A program made the position numbers and the translations under genes. From the NCBI RefSeq assembly GCF_002218085.1, contig NZ_BDUC01000005.1, positions 510,473 through 574,472 of the forward strand: 64,000 nt of DNA, written 5' to 3'. The notes beneath the pieces are model-generated. The model was not told the origin of the DNA, ran no database searches, and saw only the letters and a program-made list of their open reading frames with translations. Positions 42,560 through 51,354 of the stretch are shown piece by piece (position 1 is the first letter of the stretch; each line of letters starts with the position of its first letter). This DNA is from Tolypothrix sp. NIES-4075 (lineage in GTDB: Bacteria > Cyanobacteriota > Cyanobacteriia > Cyanobacteriales > Nostocaceae).

Positions 42560-45500
42560 TTACATTGGTAGAGTGACAATAAATTTTGCTCCGTGTCCGG
42601 GTTGACTCTGTGCGGTGATACTTCCGTTATGACGTTCGGCAATTTTGCGGCAGATAGCTAAACCGATGCCGGTGCCTTCATATTCGCTGCGACCGTGGAG
42701 ACGTTGAAAAACGTTAAAGATGCGCGATAGATACTTTTCCTCAAATCCAATACCTCGATCTTCGACGATGATTTGACAAAATTCTGAACCGTTAATCGCT
42801 CTAGTAGCTTCAGTGTAGATTTTGACAAAAGGCACTTCTTCTGGACGATGAAATTTTAAAGCATTGCCAATCAAGTTTTGTAACAATTGGCGCATCTGGA
42901 GCGGATCGGCGGTAACGGTGACTAACTCACCGACTTCCACACATGCACCGGATTGCTGGATAGTCACTTCTAAATCAGACAATACCTCTTGTGTTACTTG
43001 TGCTAAATCTACAGATACAAAAGGTTGCGCTCTGGTGGTAACTCGTGATAGTGTCAGCAAGTCTTCAATCAAACTTTGCATTCGTTGAGCGGCGTTTTGC
43101 ATTCGTTCGAGATAATCGCGTCCTTGTACAGTGAATGCATCACCGCAAGTAGCTTTTAAGCGATCGCCAAATGTTTTGATTTTCCGCAGTGGTTCTTGTA
43201 AATCGTGGGACGCAATAAAAGCAAATTGTTGCAGCTCATCATTAGAACGGGCTAATTCTTGACGTTGCCGAGTTTCTTGTTCTAAAAGTTGTGCTTGGGA
43301 GACAGCAATACCGATTTGGTCTGCTAGTTGTCGCAAAAGTTCTGCTTCCCAAGTAGTCCAGTTGCGGGGATGAGCGCACTGATGGGCAATTAGCAGTCCC
43401 CAAAGTTGATTTTTAAAGAGAATCGGCACAACTAAATTAGCTTTAGTACCGAAGGATTGCAGCATTTCATAGTAGCAAGGATCGATGTTAGCTTTGTCTA
43501 CGTCGTGAATAGAACCTATTCTGCCGTGGCGGTATTTTTCGATGTAATGTTCATTAAAGCAAGGGTCAATCATATTTCGTGCCTGAAGCACGGGGAATCC
43601 GGGAACTACAGCTTCTTTGACTATCGTTCCCGAACCATCTGACCACAACCGAAAGATAACTACACGGTCTGCGTGTAGCAGTTGTTGTACTTCGGTGACG
43701 CTGGTGTGGAGAATTTCGTCAATATCTAAAGACTCGCGAATTTTTACAGTCACATCCCCGAACAATTGCGATCGCATGTTTTGCTTGAGTAATTCTTCTT
43801 CTACTCGCTTGCGATCGCTCATGTCCATCATCGCCCCAATCATCCGCACAGCTTTGTCTGTATTGTCATAAACGACATAACCACGATCTAAAATGTCAGC
43901 ATAAGTATTATTGCCACGCAAAAAGCGGTATTCATTTGACCAGAATTGCTTTTTGCTAGCGATCGCCGCGTTTATATTAGAAACAACCCTGACTTTATCC
44001 TCTGGGTGTATGTGTTCGTGCCACCATCTAGTATCTAAACTGATATTTTCTGTCGAGTAACCAAGTGCCTGCACATTTTGATTCCACCACACCTGATTTT
44101 TCAATAAATCCCAATCCCAGACAACATCATTAGTAGCACGGACAACTATCTGGAAACGCTCTTCACTTTGCCGCAGTTGTTCTTCTGCGAGTTTGCGCTC
44201 AGTAATATCCGTATAAGAACCAACCATTCTTATTACATTACCCTCATCATCCCACTGTGCCTGACCGCGATCCAAAATCCATTTGTAAGCATTATGTTTA
44301 CACCGCACTCGATGCTCGCTGATGTAAAACGGAGTTTTTTTGGCAAAGTGGTCTTGAATAAGTTGTCTCACCCGAACGATATCATCTGGATGCACTCGTG
44401 TTGACCATTCATCTAAATAATTGGAAATCTCCTGCTGTTCAAAACCGAGCATTTCTTTCCAACGAGTTGAAACGAACATTTGATTAGTTTTAATATTCCA
44501 GTCCCAGATACCATCATTAGTACCTTGCACGGCTAACTGCCAGCGTTGCTCGCTTTCCCTGAGTGCATCTTCCATCTTTTGACGCTCAATGGCTGTAGCC
44601 AAAATATTAGCAACAGCTTGGAGAAAATAAACTTCGTCTCGGCTGAAGTTGCGTGTTTGTGTTGTGTGTGTGCCCAAAACGCCAAAAGGACGCTCTTTAC
44701 CATGAATAATAACACTCATACCGCTAACTACCTGATGGTCGTGCAGCAGCTGCGATCCTGTGAACTTAGTTTCTGTACGCAAATCATTGACAATAACAGG
44801 TTCAGATGCAAGCAAAGTGTAGCCAGCTTGCGAATCAATGCCGGTGCTGACGGTTGTCTTTCCTACCAACCCTGGTTGCCAGCCTACACCCGCCCATAAC
44901 AATAATGCTTTACCGTCAGGCAGTAATTCCAAAACTTTGCAATACTCAACTTTTAGCGATTGGGCAAGCAGCGTCACGGCTGAATTCATTAATGCAGTTA
45001 AATTTGTACCAGCTAAAGCGCTTTGGCTAAGTTCTGCCACTAATGCTTGCCGATTAGCGTAAAGTTCCAGCCTTTCTTCCGCTTGCTTGCGCTTGGTAAT
45101 GTCGATTGTTACCCCAGACATCCGCACTGCCATCCCGGAGGAGTCGCGAAAAACAACTCCTTTACTTGCTGCCCAACGCAGGCTACCATCGCGGGCAACA
45201 AATCGATATTCGATGTCGTATTCTGCCTCTTCCCGAATCGCCTGGATTATCGAGCGGCTGATAAAATTGCGATCTTCGGGATGTACGCATTCAATAAAAG
45301 CTGCATAAGTACTCTCAAAACTACCTGGTTCCAAGCCAAAAAGCACTTCTAAGTTATCCGACCAAGTTATTTGATTGGTCAGCACATCCCAATCCCAAGT
45401 ACCCATGCGAGCTGCATTTAATGCCATCCGCAATTGCGCTTCTCGCAGTTGCGCTTGCTCTGTTTGCTGTCGTAATTCCTTCACATGAAGGCTAGCTTTG

Positions 45501-45859
45501 ATCAAACGATTGACTCGTTGCCGCAATACTTCCCATTGAATCGGTTTGGTAATATAGTCACTCGCACCAGCTGCAAAAGCTCGCTCTATAGATGTTTGAT
45601 CGTAAAGAGCGGTAATCATTAAAATCGGTGTGTTTGCCCCTCCAGGAAGTTTTTGTAATTCGGTGCAGCAGGTAAATCCATCCATCACGGGCATGATAGC
45701 ATCAATCAGCACAATTTCTGGCTGTAGCCGAGTATAAGCAGCTAGCGCTTCGGAACCATTACTTGCTTCTGCCACCTGATATCCTGCTTCTTGCATCAAG
45801 TCGCACAGCTGCATTCTTATTAAATCATTGTCCTCTACAACCAGAATTAGGTTTGTCAT
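42560..45859 (-). CDS. Hybrid histidine kinase with DXCF-type cyanobacteriochrome GAF
   Basis: 1099 residues: receiver (1-120; LVVEDNDLIR, LIDAIMPVMDG), PAS (about 140-265), a non-bilin GAF (about 275-430), two PAS domains (about 435-560 and 565-690), a second GAF (about 700-865), HisKA with ASHDLQEPLR near 895 and HATPase_c (DRGIGFEEKYL, YEGTGIGLAICRK). The second GAF has DPCF with Cys767 and the canonical bilin site Cys795 in DPCYYEML, then LVVPILFKNQLWGLLIAHQ. The 28-residue spacing equals that of TePixJ (Cys494/Cys522). The residue after Cys795 is Tyr instead of His. Blue/green-type light sensing is inferred. Confidence 0.9.
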   Translation of the reverse strand: MTNLILVVEDNDLIRMQLCDLMQEAGYQVAEASNGSEALAAYTRLQPEIVLIDAIMPVMDGFTCCTELQKLPGGANTPILMITALYDQTSIERAFAAGASDYITKPIQWEVLRQRVNRLIKASLHVKELRQQTEQAQLREAQLRMALNAARMGTWDWDVLTNQITWSDNLEVLFGLEPGSFESTYAAFIECVHPEDRNFISRSIIQAIREEAEYDIEYRFVARDGSLRWAASKGVVFRDSSGMAVRMSGVTIDITKRKQAEERLELYANRQALVAELSQSALAGTNLTALMNSAVTLLAQSLKVEYCKVLELLPDGKALLLWAGVGWQPGLVGKTTVSTGIDSQAGYTLLASEPVIVNDLRTETKFTGSQLLHDHQVVSGMSVIIHGKERPFGVLGTHTTQTRNFSRDEVYFLQAVANILATAIERQKMEDALRESEQRWQLAVQGTNDGIWDWNIKTNQMFVSTRWKEMLGFEQQEISNYLDEWSTRVHPDDIVRVRQLIQDHFAKKTPFYISEHRVRCKHNAYKWILDRGQAQWDDEGNVIRMVGSYTDITERKLAEEQLRQSEERFQIVVRATNDVVWDWDLLKNQVWWNQNVQALGYSTENISLDTRWWHEHIHPEDKVRVVSNINAAIASKKQFWSNEYRFLRGNNTYADILDRGYVVYDNTDKAVRMIGAMMDMSDRKRVEEELLKQNMRSQLFGDVTVKIRESLDIDEILHTSVTEVQQLLHADRVVIFRLWSDGSGTIVKEAVVPGFPVLQARNMIDPCFNEHYIEKYRHGRIGSIHDVDKANIDPCYYEMLQSFGTKANLVVPILFKNQLWGLLIAHQCAHPRNWTTWEAELLRQLADQIGIAVSQAQLLEQETRQRQELARSNDELQQFAFIASHDLQEPLRKIKTFGDRLKATCGDAFTVQGRDYLERMQNAAQRMQSLIEDLLTLSRVTTRAQPFVSVDLAQVTQEVLSDLEVTIQQSGACVEVGELVTVTADPLQMRQLLQNLIGNALKFHRPEEVPFVKIYTEATRAINGSEFCQIIVEDRGIGFEEKYLSRIFNVFQRLHGRSEYEGTGIGLAICRKIAERHNGSITAQSQPGHGAKFIVTLPM

Positions 45860-46064
45860 TGGTCATTGGGCACGGGGCATTGGGCATGGGGCATTGGGCA
45901 TCGGGCATCGGGCATCGGGCAGGGGGCATCGGGCATTGATAACTTGTTGCCAGTCTCTGACTGGGGATGCTTCACTACTGGCTGCTGTCTCCAAATCTAA
46001 CACGAGCTTCAGACTCGGTAGTTACACTACTTGGCAGAGTCTTGTAACGATAAAAACGAGAAGT
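45860..46064. other. Kinase upstream region with GGGCATC heptamer repeats
   Basis: 45860-45937 has GGGCATTGGGCATCGGGCATC-type units right behind the kinase start codon; the rest, to 46064, is ordinary non-coding sequence that may contain the promoter. A short unrelated open frame is not supported. Confidence 0.55.
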
Positions 46065-46065
46065 T

Positions 46066-46313
46066 TCGAGTTCGGAACATCAACTTTCGAGTTCGGAACA
46101 TCAACTTTCGAGTTCGGAACATCAACTTTCGAGTTCGGAACACCAACTTTCGAGTTCTGAACACCAACTTTCGAGTTCTGAACACCAACTTTCGAGTTCT
46201 GAACACCAACTTTCGAGTTCGGAACATCAACTTTCGAGTTCGGAACATCAACTTTCGAGTTCGGAACATCAACTTTCGAGTTCTGAACACGAAGTTTCGA
46301 GTTCCGAGGCTCA
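46066..46313. repeat. 21-bp tandem repeat, about 11.5 copies
   Basis: The unit is CAACTTTCGAGTTCGGAACAT. Each contains the short palindrome GTTC-N-GAAC. Two linked variants occur: one with GTTCGGAACAT and one with GTTCTGAACAC, arranged in blocks (three of the first, one hybrid, three of the second, three of the first, one of the second). 21 is three times seven, so it looks like an expanded heptamer-derived array. It is open in frames on both strands only because 21 is divisible by three. Confidence 0.9.
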
Positions 46314-46330
46314 AAACTTTAACATTAGTA

Positions 46331-46517
46331 GGACTTACGCACGAATAATCGGATAACGAACCGCAGAGGACACAGAGTTAACAGCGGAAAGTCTGAGCGG
46401 AGGTTACGAGCGTTCCCCGTTCGCTGCGCGTCTCCTTTAGGAGAAGGGGTTGCCGCAGGCATCAGAACTTTCCAAGAGAGAGGAATAAGAGTTTGAGAGA
46501 GTTTCTGCGTAAGTCCT
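46331..46517. mobile_element. MITE-like element, AGGACTTACGCA inverted ends, flanked by TA
   Basis: AGGACTTACGCA (46331-46342 region) and TGCGTAAGTCCT (46506-46517) are perfect 12-bp inverted repeats, each preceded or followed by TA, which fits the TA target duplication of IS630/Tc1-mariner elements. The interior has no transposase and includes GAACCGCAGAGGACACAGAG and a GCGTCTCCTTTAGGAGA palindrome. A decayed relative is at 9851-9927. Confidence 0.75.
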
Positions 46518-46539
46518 AATTATGGATTATAAACTTTAA

Positions 46540-46633
46540 CCAATGCCCAATGCCCAATGCCCAATGCCCCATGCCCCATGCCCAATGCCCAATGCCCAAT
46601 GCCCAATGCCCCTTTACCCCTCCTCAAATTGCC
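46540..46633. repeat. AATGCCC heptamer tandem repeat
   Basis: About ten AATGCCC/CATGCCC heptamers directly upstream (in plus order) of the kinase stop. Complementary in type to the GGGCATT array at 45860. Confidence 0.85.
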
Positions 46634-49048
46634 CTATGCCCCATGCCCAAGTACTTGATGTAAACTTTGTAATAATTCTTGCGTCGTATAGGGTTTTGGC
46701 AAAAAGGCTGGGTGTTTATATGTTTTATTTAATAAGACTTGCTCGCTTATTGGCAATCCACTGACTGTAATAATAGGCAGTAGCGGATTCATTTTTTTCA
46801 AAGTGTTAATGGTGGTGGCTCCATCCATGTTGGGCATCATCATATCAATAATTGCGGCTTTAATTTCGTTTTTGTGCTGGGCGTAGAGTGCGATCGCCTC
46901 AATGCCATCACTTGCAGTAATTGCTTTGTAGTTATATTTTTCTAAAGAGGTTGTGGTAATCTCGCGAATCGAGGCTTCGTCATCGACAATCAAAATCAAT
47001 TCTTTGTGTCCGGTGAATATTTCCTGATTTTCTTCTTGCCGGATTGCGTCTGTATTCACTGCTGGCAAATAAACTTTAAATTTTGTACCTTTGGCGATCG
47101 CACTTGATAGGGTGATAAAGCCTCCGTGACTTTTAACAATGCCCATTACTGTGGAAAGTCCTAAACCTGTACCTTTACCAAACTCTTTTGTGGTGAAAAA
47201 TGGCTCAAAAATTCTATCCAAGGTTTCTTGACTAATGCCAATTCCTGTATCTGCAACGCTCAAGAGTATATATGAACCAACTTTCGCATCAAGTTGCATT
47301 TTGGCAAAGTTTTCATCAATGAAGATATTCTTAGCAGAAATGTTTAATGTGCCCCCACTGGGCATAGCATCACGAGCATTGACACACAAATTTATCAATA
47401 CTTGATGTATTTGGGTGCTATCGCCACAAATTTGCCATAAGTCTGGTTGAATTTCTGTCTGAAGTGTAATTGATTTAGGAAATGTTTGCTCGATAATTTG
47501 CTTTATTTCTAAAATCTGATGTTTTAGCTGAAGCACAGTGCGATCGCCTTCGATTCCCCGCGCAAAAGAAAGCACTTGTTTAACCAAACTAGCACCGCGT
47601 TTGGCGTTGTTTTCTACTATCGATATAACTTTCTGACTGCGCTCATCCGATAGTTTTGCCTTTAACAGTGGCACTGACATCAAAATCGGTGACAGCGTAT
47701 TATTTAAATCATGAGCAATACCACTAGCAAGTGTGCCAAGACTCTCCATCCGCTGGACACGTAAAAATTGCGTTTCTAGTTGTTTTTTCTGGGTTATGTC
47801 GGTATCTACAACCAAAATTGATTTAGCTTTTTGATGCTCATCGCGAACTAAAGTCCAACGACTTTCAACGATGATTTGTTTACCTGATTTGGTATTTTTT
47901 TGTAACTCACCCTGCCAAGAGTTATTTGACAAAACAGCCTGATAAATTTCTTGTTGCAGCAAAGGTTTATTATCTAATTGATTAATATTTTCGCCCATAG
48001 CTTCTTCTGCTTTCCAGCCATAAAGCTTTTCGGCGGTTTTGTTCCATAATAAAACTTTGTTGGATAAATCTCGCACAACAATTGCATCACAAGAGATATC
48101 AAGTAATGCTGCTTGTTCGCGGACTTGCTGTTCTGCTTGTTTGCGTTCTGTGATATCCTCAACTATATAAGCAAATCTTTGGGGGCTGCTGCAACATGTA
48201 GCAATTGAAGAGACAGTTGCTCTGAGCCATTTTTTAGCATCCCCAGTTTCGTGAAGATATTCAAAGCTGACAGGCGATCGCGTTTTTGCTGCTTGACTGT
48301 AGTGATTAATCCACTTACGTAGATACTTTTGAGGTACACCCATATTGCTCGCAAAGCGATTTTTCATCGCTTCGGGAGTGACTCCAAAAAATTTGGCGCT
48401 AGCGGCATTATCAGAAATATGTTTGATGTCATCATACCTTAGCTCCACAGTTCCCATCATCATTGGTGCGCTGTCAAAAAAGCTCTTAAGGGTAGATTCA
48501 CTTTCGTGTAGTGCTTCTTTTGCTTGCTTGCAGTCAGTTTCAATGCTTGCTAATTCAGCTGAATTTCGTCGGATTTCTAATTGTCTAATTATCACACGGC
48601 TAATAGCTCTGAGTGCTTCTAGCTGTTCTGAAGTAATTTGGCGTGGTTTTTGATCGACTATACACACAGTCCCAATCGCTTCTCCGCCTGGTGCTATCAA
48701 AGGTACACCAGCGTAAAATCTTACATAAGGTTCAGACGTAACTACAGAAGCTGAAGCATATCGTTCATCAGCCAAGGTGTCAGGGATAACCAAACTATCG
48801 CCATTTTCGATGCAAAACGGACAAAACCCAATATCTCTAGGCATTTGCTCTACATCCAGCCCGATTTTGGCTTTGAACCAGTGACGCGTGCTGTCTATGA
48901 GATTAATTACGGCGATCGCTGTGCCACAAATTTGCGTGGCTAAAAATGCCAGATCGTCAAATACCTGTTCTGGTGGAGTGTCGAGAATTTGATATTGACG
49001 CAGAGCCTCAAGCCTTCTTGCTTCGTTTTTAACAGTTAAAGTATTCAT
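46634..49048 (-). CDS. GAF-PAS-PAS-histidine kinase-REC hybrid sensor
   Basis: 804 residues. GAF (about 20-165) of the non-bilin type (RHWFKAKIGLD, IGFCPFCIENGDSLVIPD, VRFYAGVPL); PAS with no clear ligand motif (about 190-305); PAS (about 310-425; CDAIVVRDLSNKVLLWNKTAEKLYG); HisKA with GIAHDLNN near 445; HATPase_c with NLCVNARDAM, DTGIGI, GKGTGLGLS; C-terminal receiver with VDDEASIRE and IIDMMMPNMDG. It is a clear paralogue of the 40071-41957 kinase with a different input end. Its signal is unknown. Confidence 0.92.
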   Translation of the reverse strand: MNTLTVKNEARRLEALRQYQILDTPPEQVFDDLAFLATQICGTAIAVINLIDSTRHWFKAKIGLDVEQMPRDIGFCPFCIENGDSLVIPDTLADERYASASVVTSEPYVRFYAGVPLIAPGGEAIGTVCIVDQKPRQITSEQLEALRAISRVIIRQLEIRRNSAELASIETDCKQAKEALHESESTLKSFFDSAPMMMGTVELRYDDIKHISDNAASAKFFGVTPEAMKNRFASNMGVPQKYLRKWINHYSQAAKTRSPVSFEYLHETGDAKKWLRATVSSIATCCSSPQRFAYIVEDITERKQAEQQVREQAALLDISCDAIVVRDLSNKVLLWNKTAEKLYGWKAEEAMGENINQLDNKPLLQQEIYQAVLSNNSWQGELQKNTKSGKQIIVESRWTLVRDEHQKAKSILVVDTDITQKKQLETQFLRVQRMESLGTLASGIAHDLNNTLSPILMSVPLLKAKLSDERSQKVISIVENNAKRGASLVKQVLSFARGIEGDRTVLQLKHQILEIKQIIEQTFPKSITLQTEIQPDLWQICGDSTQIHQVLINLCVNARDAMPSGGTLNISAKNIFIDENFAKMQLDAKVGSYILLSVADTGIGISQETLDRIFEPFFTTKEFGKGTGLGLSTVMGIVKSHGGFITLSSAIAKGTKFKVYLPAVNTDAIRQEENQEIFTGHKELILIVDDEASIREITTTSLEKYNYKAITASDGIEAIALYAQHKNEIKAAIIDMMMPNMDGATTINTLKKMNPLLPIITVSGLPISEQVLLNKTYKHPAFLPKPYTTQELLQSLHQVLGHGA

Positions 49049-49601
49049 AAAATTTTCCTAACAATTGCTTAATTACAACTTGCCCTTGTCTTATTTATGG
49101 TTGTTGCTCGCTTCAACAAGCAGGGAAGCTGTAATCATGGCTTGAGAATGCTGCATACCTCAAATTTTTCCTTCCAGCCATACACATCTGCTAAAAACTT
49201 GCTTTGCGCTTAATTTGCCGACATAGCAAGCACAGTGCGATCGCACTGTGCTTAAGAGCTTCAAACAAGTCACTATCCAAATATCTAAAACAGTCAGCAG
49301 CTCAGTTCGTCACTGTCCCTATAGTAATATGTCTTTAGGAGGATGACAGATTTCTTGGGAAAATTCCGCAAATGCACCTAATAGATACATCAATTACGTA
49401 CTTATTGGCATTTTTTTTGAGAAAAAGGCTGTTAAAACTAGAGTTTTAGGTTGAACTACTTAGTATTTATAGCGTAGATGAAGTAATAAGGGGAGAGGGG
49501 GATGGGGAGATGGGGAGATGGGGGGAAAGAATTATTCTCATTGTCTCCTTGTCAAGAAAGTCCCCTGCCTCTTGTCTGTTTAAATTAAGTAGTAGATACT
49601 G
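49049..49601. other. Intergenic region between divergent kinase and moaE genes
   Basis: Apart from the palindrome at 49228-49253 and GGGGAGATGGGGAGATGG repeats at about 49491-49527, no feature could be assigned. No RNA gene recognised. Confidence 0.45.
49228..49253. repeat. Perfect 26-bp palindrome centred on HIP1
   Basis: AAGCACAGTGCGA and its exact complement TCGCACTGTGCTT meet with no spacer; the centre is the HIP1-like TGCGATCGCA. It can form a cruciform or hairpin and could bind a dimeric protein. Confidence 0.75.
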
Positions 49602-50108
49602 ATGCCGAATAAAATGAACTCAGTTAAGACAACAACACCTGCCTCTGGGATTAAACCAAGTGCTAAAGATAGCTTTGCGATTACTTTTGCACCGTTGTCT
49701 GTTGAGGAAGCCTATGCTAAAGCTGACGATCAAGCCAATGGTGCGATCGTGCTGATGAGTGGAATGGTTCGCAATCAAACAGATGGCAAAGCTGTGATGT
49801 CACTGGAGTATCAAGCTTACGAACCGATGGCGCTGCGGGTATTTCATCAAATTGCGGCTGATATTCGTTCCTCTTGGTCTGATGTGAGTCGAGTTGTGAT
49901 TTATCATCGCGTTGGACACTTAAAAATCGGCGAAATCAGCGTTTTAGTAGCGGTGGGTTGTCCTCATCGCCGTGAGGCTTTTGAAGCTTGCCGTTATGCG
50001 ATTGATACCCTCAAACATACCGCACCGATATGGAAAAAAGAACATTGGCAAGACGGTTCGAGTAGCTGGGTAAGCATTGGTGCTTGTGAAACTCAAGATT
50101 GTGAATAA
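49602..50108 (+). CDS. moaE: Molybdopterin synthase catalytic subunit
   Basis: MoaE transfers sulfur from thiocarboxylated MoaD to precursor Z to make molybdopterin. The core begins AITFAPLSVEEAYAKADD and includes GAIVLMSGMVRNQT, LEYQAYEPMA, HRVGHLKIGEISVLVAV, CPHRREAFEACRYAIDTLK and the catalytic Lys pair in PIWKKEHW. The first 25 residues are a variable extension. MoaD is not adjacent. moaA is elsewhere in the window. Confidence 0.95.
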   Translation: MPNKMNSVKTTTPASGIKPSAKDSFAITFAPLSVEEAYAKADDQANGAIVLMSGMVRNQTDGKAVMSLEYQAYEPMALRVFHQIAADIRSSWSDVSRVVIYHRVGHLKIGEISVLVAVGCPHRREAFEACRYAIDTLKHTAPIWKKEHWQDGSSSWVSIGACETQDCE

Positions 50109-50200
50109 AGGGAATGGGGAATTGGGAATTGGGAATTGGTAATTGGTAATTGGTAATTGGTAATTTTTTTACTATTCCCTCCTCCCCCATTCCCCATTAC
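50109..50200. repeat. GGGAATTGGTAATTGG spacer repeats
   Basis: GGGAATT and GGTAATT heptamer units followed by complementary CCCATTCC units downstream of moaE. Confidence 0.75.
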
Positions 50201-50330
50201 CCAGCTTCATAATTTGTTTCAATTATTTACATTTTTCTCTGTTGATATTGCAGTTTGTTAAAGTTTTTTGTATCCCAAAGGACTATTCCTTTAGACTGAT
50301 CAACAATCGGAAAAGTTGGGACATCCAAAC

Positions 50331-50651
50331 ATGCATTCAGTAAACTTAATTTGTCACGAATTTGTCGTTGCTGTTTCTTTTGTGGCTTGTATTGCTGGTT
50401 TGTTGCTTCTGTGGGATCGCAAGCAACAAAAAAATGAATGGGAAGAAACCGAGCGAATTCTATTGAGAATGAGCTTTACTTACTGGTTAGTTTACTGCGT
50501 TGCTTTTGGTATTGAGAAAGTAGTTTTACCGGAATGGTCAGCGGTAGTAATGTCGTTGAGAATGACAACAGCATTGTCATATTTATTAACATTTTCTTGC
50601 ATTCTCAGTCTGCCGCTACACAAATTTGCAGTGCATCAGGTTGAAGAATAG
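50331..50651 (+). CDS. Small membrane protein, unknown
   Basis: 106 residues from ATG 50331 (an in-frame TTG at 50316 is less likely). Three hydrophobic segments: about 9-27 (FVVAVSFVACIAGLLLLW), 48-62 (FTYWLVYCVAFGI) and 78-95 (TTALSYLLTFSCILSLPL), separated by a charged RKQQKNEWEETERILLR stretch. No family recognised. The final codons overlap nothing; it is convergent with the DUF2103 gene. Confidence 0.6.
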   Translation: MHSVNLICHEFVVAVSFVACIAGLLLLWDRKQQKNEWEETERILLRMSFTYWLVYCVAFGIEKVVLPEWSAVVMSLRMTTALSYLLTFSCILSLPLHKFAVHQVEE

Positions 50652-50685
50652 TTATTTGTTATTTGTGACTGGGGTCAAATTACTA

Positions 50686-50979
50686 TTACTTTCTCATGGC
50701 GATCGCGATCGCTTCAGAGAGTTCATCCTGATCCAAAGTGGTCAGGATAAACACCTCTTGCACCGTTTTACCCTGACGTGCGATTACTTTAAAACCTCCG
50801 CGAATCGGTACAGACACGCGCAATTGCATTTTTGGGCAGTGACCTTTCACCCGTCCAATCACTCCTGGTGTGACAGTTTGCAGTCCCTCGTGCTGGCAGA
50901 GACGTTCTAAAATAGGAATAAGACCGGGAATGTGGGTTGAGTGATTCCAAACTAATCTGGCATCGCTAGGTTTGCCCAT
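50686..50979 (-). CDS. DUF2103 family protein
   Basis: A 97-residue basic protein starting MGKPSDARLVWNHSTHIPGL at ATG 50979 (a longer in-frame start at 51072 would lie inside clpS). The block TPGVIGRVKGHCPKMQLRVSVPIRGGFKVIARQGKTVQE is the conserved core of cyanobacterial DUF2103. Function unknown. It begins 5 bp after the clpS stop, so the two are an operon and possibly functionally linked. Confidence 0.85.
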   Translation of the reverse strand: MGKPSDARLVWNHSTHIPGLIPILERLCQHEGLQTVTPGVIGRVKGHCPKMQLRVSVPIRGGFKVIARQGKTVQEVFILTTLDQDELSEAIAIAMRK

Positions 50980-50984
50980 TGTGA

Positions 50985-51311
50985 TTATGCTGCTTCTAAA
51001 GGAGCCATTGTTAAGCCAGCTCGACGCAACTGTTGATGATACAGTTCCGCTGGTTCTTGTGGACCAACCCAAACGATCGCTTGACCTTCATAATGCACCT
51101 GGTTAGTCAAATCCCAAGCGCGATCGGGTGTCATCCCTGGTATATACTTTACCAAACACTCAGCCACATGCTGAAATGTATTAAAATCATCATTTAAAAC
51201 AATGACTTTAAAGTTTGGATAAAGCTTTTGAGTAGCTTGACTAGACCGTTCAGGAGCTACAGTTGGTGCTGTCGCCATTCCGTAAACAGCTGCTGAAAGT
51301 CTGGTAATCAT
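50985..51311 (-). CDS. clpS: ATP-dependent Clp protease adaptor ClpS
   Basis: ClpS delivers N-degron substrates to the Clp protease chaperone. The core NFKVIVLNDDFNTFQHVAECLVKYIPGM holds the NDD motif and the substrate pocket; HYEGQAIVWVGPQEPAELYHQQLRRAGL follows. Length of 108 residues from ATG 51311; ATG 51278 (MATAPTVAPER) is a possible alternative start. It leads the clpS-DUF2103 operon. Confidence 0.93.
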   Translation of the reverse strand: MITRLSAAVYGMATAPTVAPERSSQATQKLYPNFKVIVLNDDFNTFQHVAECLVKYIPGMTPDRAWDLTNQVHYEGQAIVWVGPQEPAELYHQQLRRAGLTMAPLEAA

Positions 51312-51354
51312 ACAAGAGGATTTTACAAAACTACACTACAAATTACTAGTTTAG

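Noticed and set aside
45047..45352. Open frames antisense to the 1099-residue kinase gene
   Set aside because: They are opposite-strand shadows of well-supported PAS and GAF coding sequence.
46066..46313. CRISPR array
   Set aside because: The units are head-to-tail 21-bp repeats with no variable spacers and no cas genes nearby. The same applies to 51442-51609.
46027..46348. Open frames on both strands with FRVRNIN or FRTRKLM heptapeptide repeats
   Set aside because: They are translations of the 21-bp array, which is open in several frames because 21 is divisible by three; no start context or homologous protein supports them.
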